A program made the position numbers and the translations under genes. Below, one piece after another: positions 5,413 through 6,040 of a DNA stretch of 6,040 nucleotides (position 1 is the first letter of the stretch; every line of letters starts with the position of its first letter). Under the pieces are notes generated by a model that saw only the letters and a list, made by a program, of their open reading frames with translations, searched no databases and was not told the origin of the DNA. Location of the stretch: contig CAJFNE010000117.1 in NCBI GenBank assembly GCA_904393855.1, positions 1 to 6,040 of the forward strand, given 5' to 3'. Origin of the DNA: an uncultured Oscillibacter sp. (lineage in GTDB: Bacteria; Bacillota; Clostridia; Oscillospirales; Oscillospiraceae).

Positions 5413-5775
5413 ATGACACCAAAGGAATTAGCACTGATCGCGGTGAAGGCCCTGGACGAGAAAAAGGGGCAGGAGATCGCCGCCATCGAAATTGCGGACC
5501 TGACCACGCTGGCGGACTACTTCGTCATTGCCAGCGGCACCTCCAACACCCAGATCAACGCCCTGTGCGACGCGGTGGAGAAGGCCATGAAGGAGCAGAC
5601 GGAGGAGACGCTGCTGCGCCGGGAGGGCTACCGGGACGGCACCTGGGTGCTGCTGGACTACGGCTGCCTGTGCGTCCACGTCTTTTCCCAGGAGGCCCGG
5701 GAGTTCTACGACCTGGAACGTTTATGGCGGGACGGCAAGCCCCTGGACCTCAGCGGGGTGCTGACGGCGAACTGA
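5413..5775 (+). CDS. rsfS: Ribosome silencing factor RsfS (Iojap/YbeB/YqeL family)
   Basis: RsfS binds ribosomal protein uL14 on the 50S subunit and blocks joining to the 30S, lowering translation when nutrients are scarce. The 120-residue product has the full Iojap fold: MTPKELALIAVKALDEKKG at the start, the LADYFVIASGTSNTQ motif (33-47), a REGYRDGTWVLLDYG stretch (Trp78, Asp82-Gly84) and VHVFSQEAREFYDLERLW (88-105). The usual acidic residue after LLDYG is replaced by Cys-Leu-Cys (85-87), a small variation. The ATG at 5413 has AGAGGAAG (5398-5405) upstream; a TTG at 5392 is in frame but would add seven residues across that ribosome site and is not preferred. It begins 17 bases after the LCP stop, so it is probably the last gene of the operon. 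It closes the yhbY-nadD-yqeK-rsfS cluster typical of Firmicutes. Confidence 0.96.
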   Translation: MTPKELALIAVKALDEKKGQEIAAIEIADLTTLADYFVIASGTSNTQINALCDAVEKAMKEQTEETLLRREGYRDGTWVLLDYGCLCVHVFSQEAREFYDLERLWRDGKPLDLSGVLTAN

Positions 5776-5787
5776 ATGGATGCTGGA

Positions 5788-5827
5788 CCGGACGGCCTGC
5801 GCACGCGCAGACCGTCCGGCTGTTCTT
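5788..5827 (+). terminator. Probable intrinsic terminator after rsfS
   Basis: CCGGACGG (5788-5795) pairs with CCGTCCGG (5812-5819); after one C/A mismatch an inner stem CTGCGC (5797-5802) pairs with GCGCAG (5805-5810). The tail CTGTTCTT is only moderately T-rich. It begins 12 bases after the rsfS stop and precedes a new promoter, which fits the end of the operon. The weak tract means it may act partly as a 3'-end stabiliser. Confidence 0.7.
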
Positions 5828-5864
5828 CCCGGGGCGCGGCAGAGCATCGCCGCCTTCCTGCTGC

Positions 5865-5881
5865 CCGGCTGAGGGAGCCGG
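5865..5881. other. Short palindrome before the downstream promoter
   Basis: CCGGCT (5865-5870) pairs with AGCCGG (5876-5881) across GAGGG. It has no T-tract and ends 14 bases before the -35 box. It may be incidental in GC-rich DNA or a protein-binding site; the function is unknown. Confidence 0.25.
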
Positions 5882-5895
5882 AACCGGACAGGGAA

Positions 5896-5924
5896 TTGAC
5901 ACAGGGACGGGAATCTCTTATAAT
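5896..5924 (+). promoter_or_regulatory. Perfect-consensus housekeeping sigma promoter
   Basis: TTGACA (5896-5901) and TATAAT (5919-5924) are separated by exactly 17 bases, which is the full consensus for the vegetative sigma factor. Transcription should start near 5931, leaving a leader of about 36 bases before the ATG at 5967. Two copies of ACAGGGA (5888-5894 and 5901-5907) overlap or flank the -35 box with 13-base spacing and might be an operator; that part is speculative. Confidence 0.9.
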
Positions 5925-5966
5925 GAGCACCAGGATTCGACAGTATTTCCGTCAGGAGGGGCGAAT

Positions 5967-6040
5967 ATGAACGACAAAGGCGGATTAGGCTTCTGGGGCG
6001 TGGTGGGCGCCGTGCTGGTGGCGCTGATCATCTTCTCCCT
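5967..6040 (+). CDS. N-terminus of a membrane or secreted protein, cut by the window end
   Basis: An ATG preceded by AGGAGG (5954-5959, spacer 7) opens a frame to the window end. The visible 24 residues begin MNDKGGLGFWG and continue as an unbroken hydrophobic stretch (VVGAVLVALIIF), so the product starts with a membrane anchor or uncleaved signal. Its own perfect promoter suggests an abundantly expressed gene. FtsH-type proteases have a similar short polar start followed by a helix, but so do many envelope proteins, and the visible part is too short to assign. Confidence 0.8.
   Translation, partial: MNDKGGLGFWGVVGAVLVALIIFS

Noticed and set aside
5776..5970. Small plus-strand frame after rsfS
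   Set aside because: It has no ribosome site, crosses the terminator hairpin and the perfect promoter, and its Arg/Pro-rich product resembles nothing.

Overview
The window looks like a chromosomal housekeeping segment from a GC-rich gut-type Clostridia bacterium, most likely of the Oscillospiraceae (Flavonifractor/Oscillibacter-like). This is inferred from the high GC, strong AGGAGG-type ribosome sites, the gene content and order, and the hairpin-rich intergenic repeats; no species can be fixed without a search. All genes I accept lie on the + strand.

Layout: 1-262 is a gene-free, hairpin-rich leader. From 272 a tightly packed run follows: rph (RNase PH), a small three-helix membrane protein that resembles the PQ-loop/SemiSWEET fold, rdgB (XTP/dITP diphosphatase), a small zinc-ribbon gene interrupted by an in-frame TAG, yhbY (CRM-domain ribosome assembly factor), a fused nadD-yqeK gene (NaMN adenylyltransferase plus HD-domain Ap4A hydrolase), a LytR-CpsA-Psr (LCP) cell-wall ligase with a 15-unit Thr-Asp-Pro-Gly repeat tail, and rsfS (ribosome silencing factor). 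Most gaps are 0-40 bp, so this is probably one or two transcription units. A long GC hairpin with a weak T-tract after rsfS looks like the end of the unit. A perfect TTGACA-N17-TATAAT promoter then starts a new unit, whose first gene (from 5967) runs off the window.

The genes share themes more than a pathway: RNA maturation and ribosome biogenesis (rph, yhbY, rsfS), nucleotide hygiene and NAD synthesis (rdgB, nadD, yqeK), and wall assembly (LCP). The yhbY-nadD-yqeK-rsfS order is the classic Firmicutes yqeI-nadD-yqeK-yqeL cluster, here with nadD and yqeK fused and an LCP gene inserted before rsfS.

The least ordinary points are: (1) the amber codon that splits the zinc-ribbon gene exactly between its two CxxC knuckles; (2) a roughly 120-bp element between yhbY and nadD, built from four 7-bp repeats, two hairpins with identical GGA loops, and four inverted 7-bp repeats, whose left arm supplies the yhbY stop codon; (3) a 21-bp minisatellite in the LCP gene with an alternating 42-bp super-repeat. 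I see no CRISPR array, defence system, prophage, insertion sequence or tRNA/rRNA gene.
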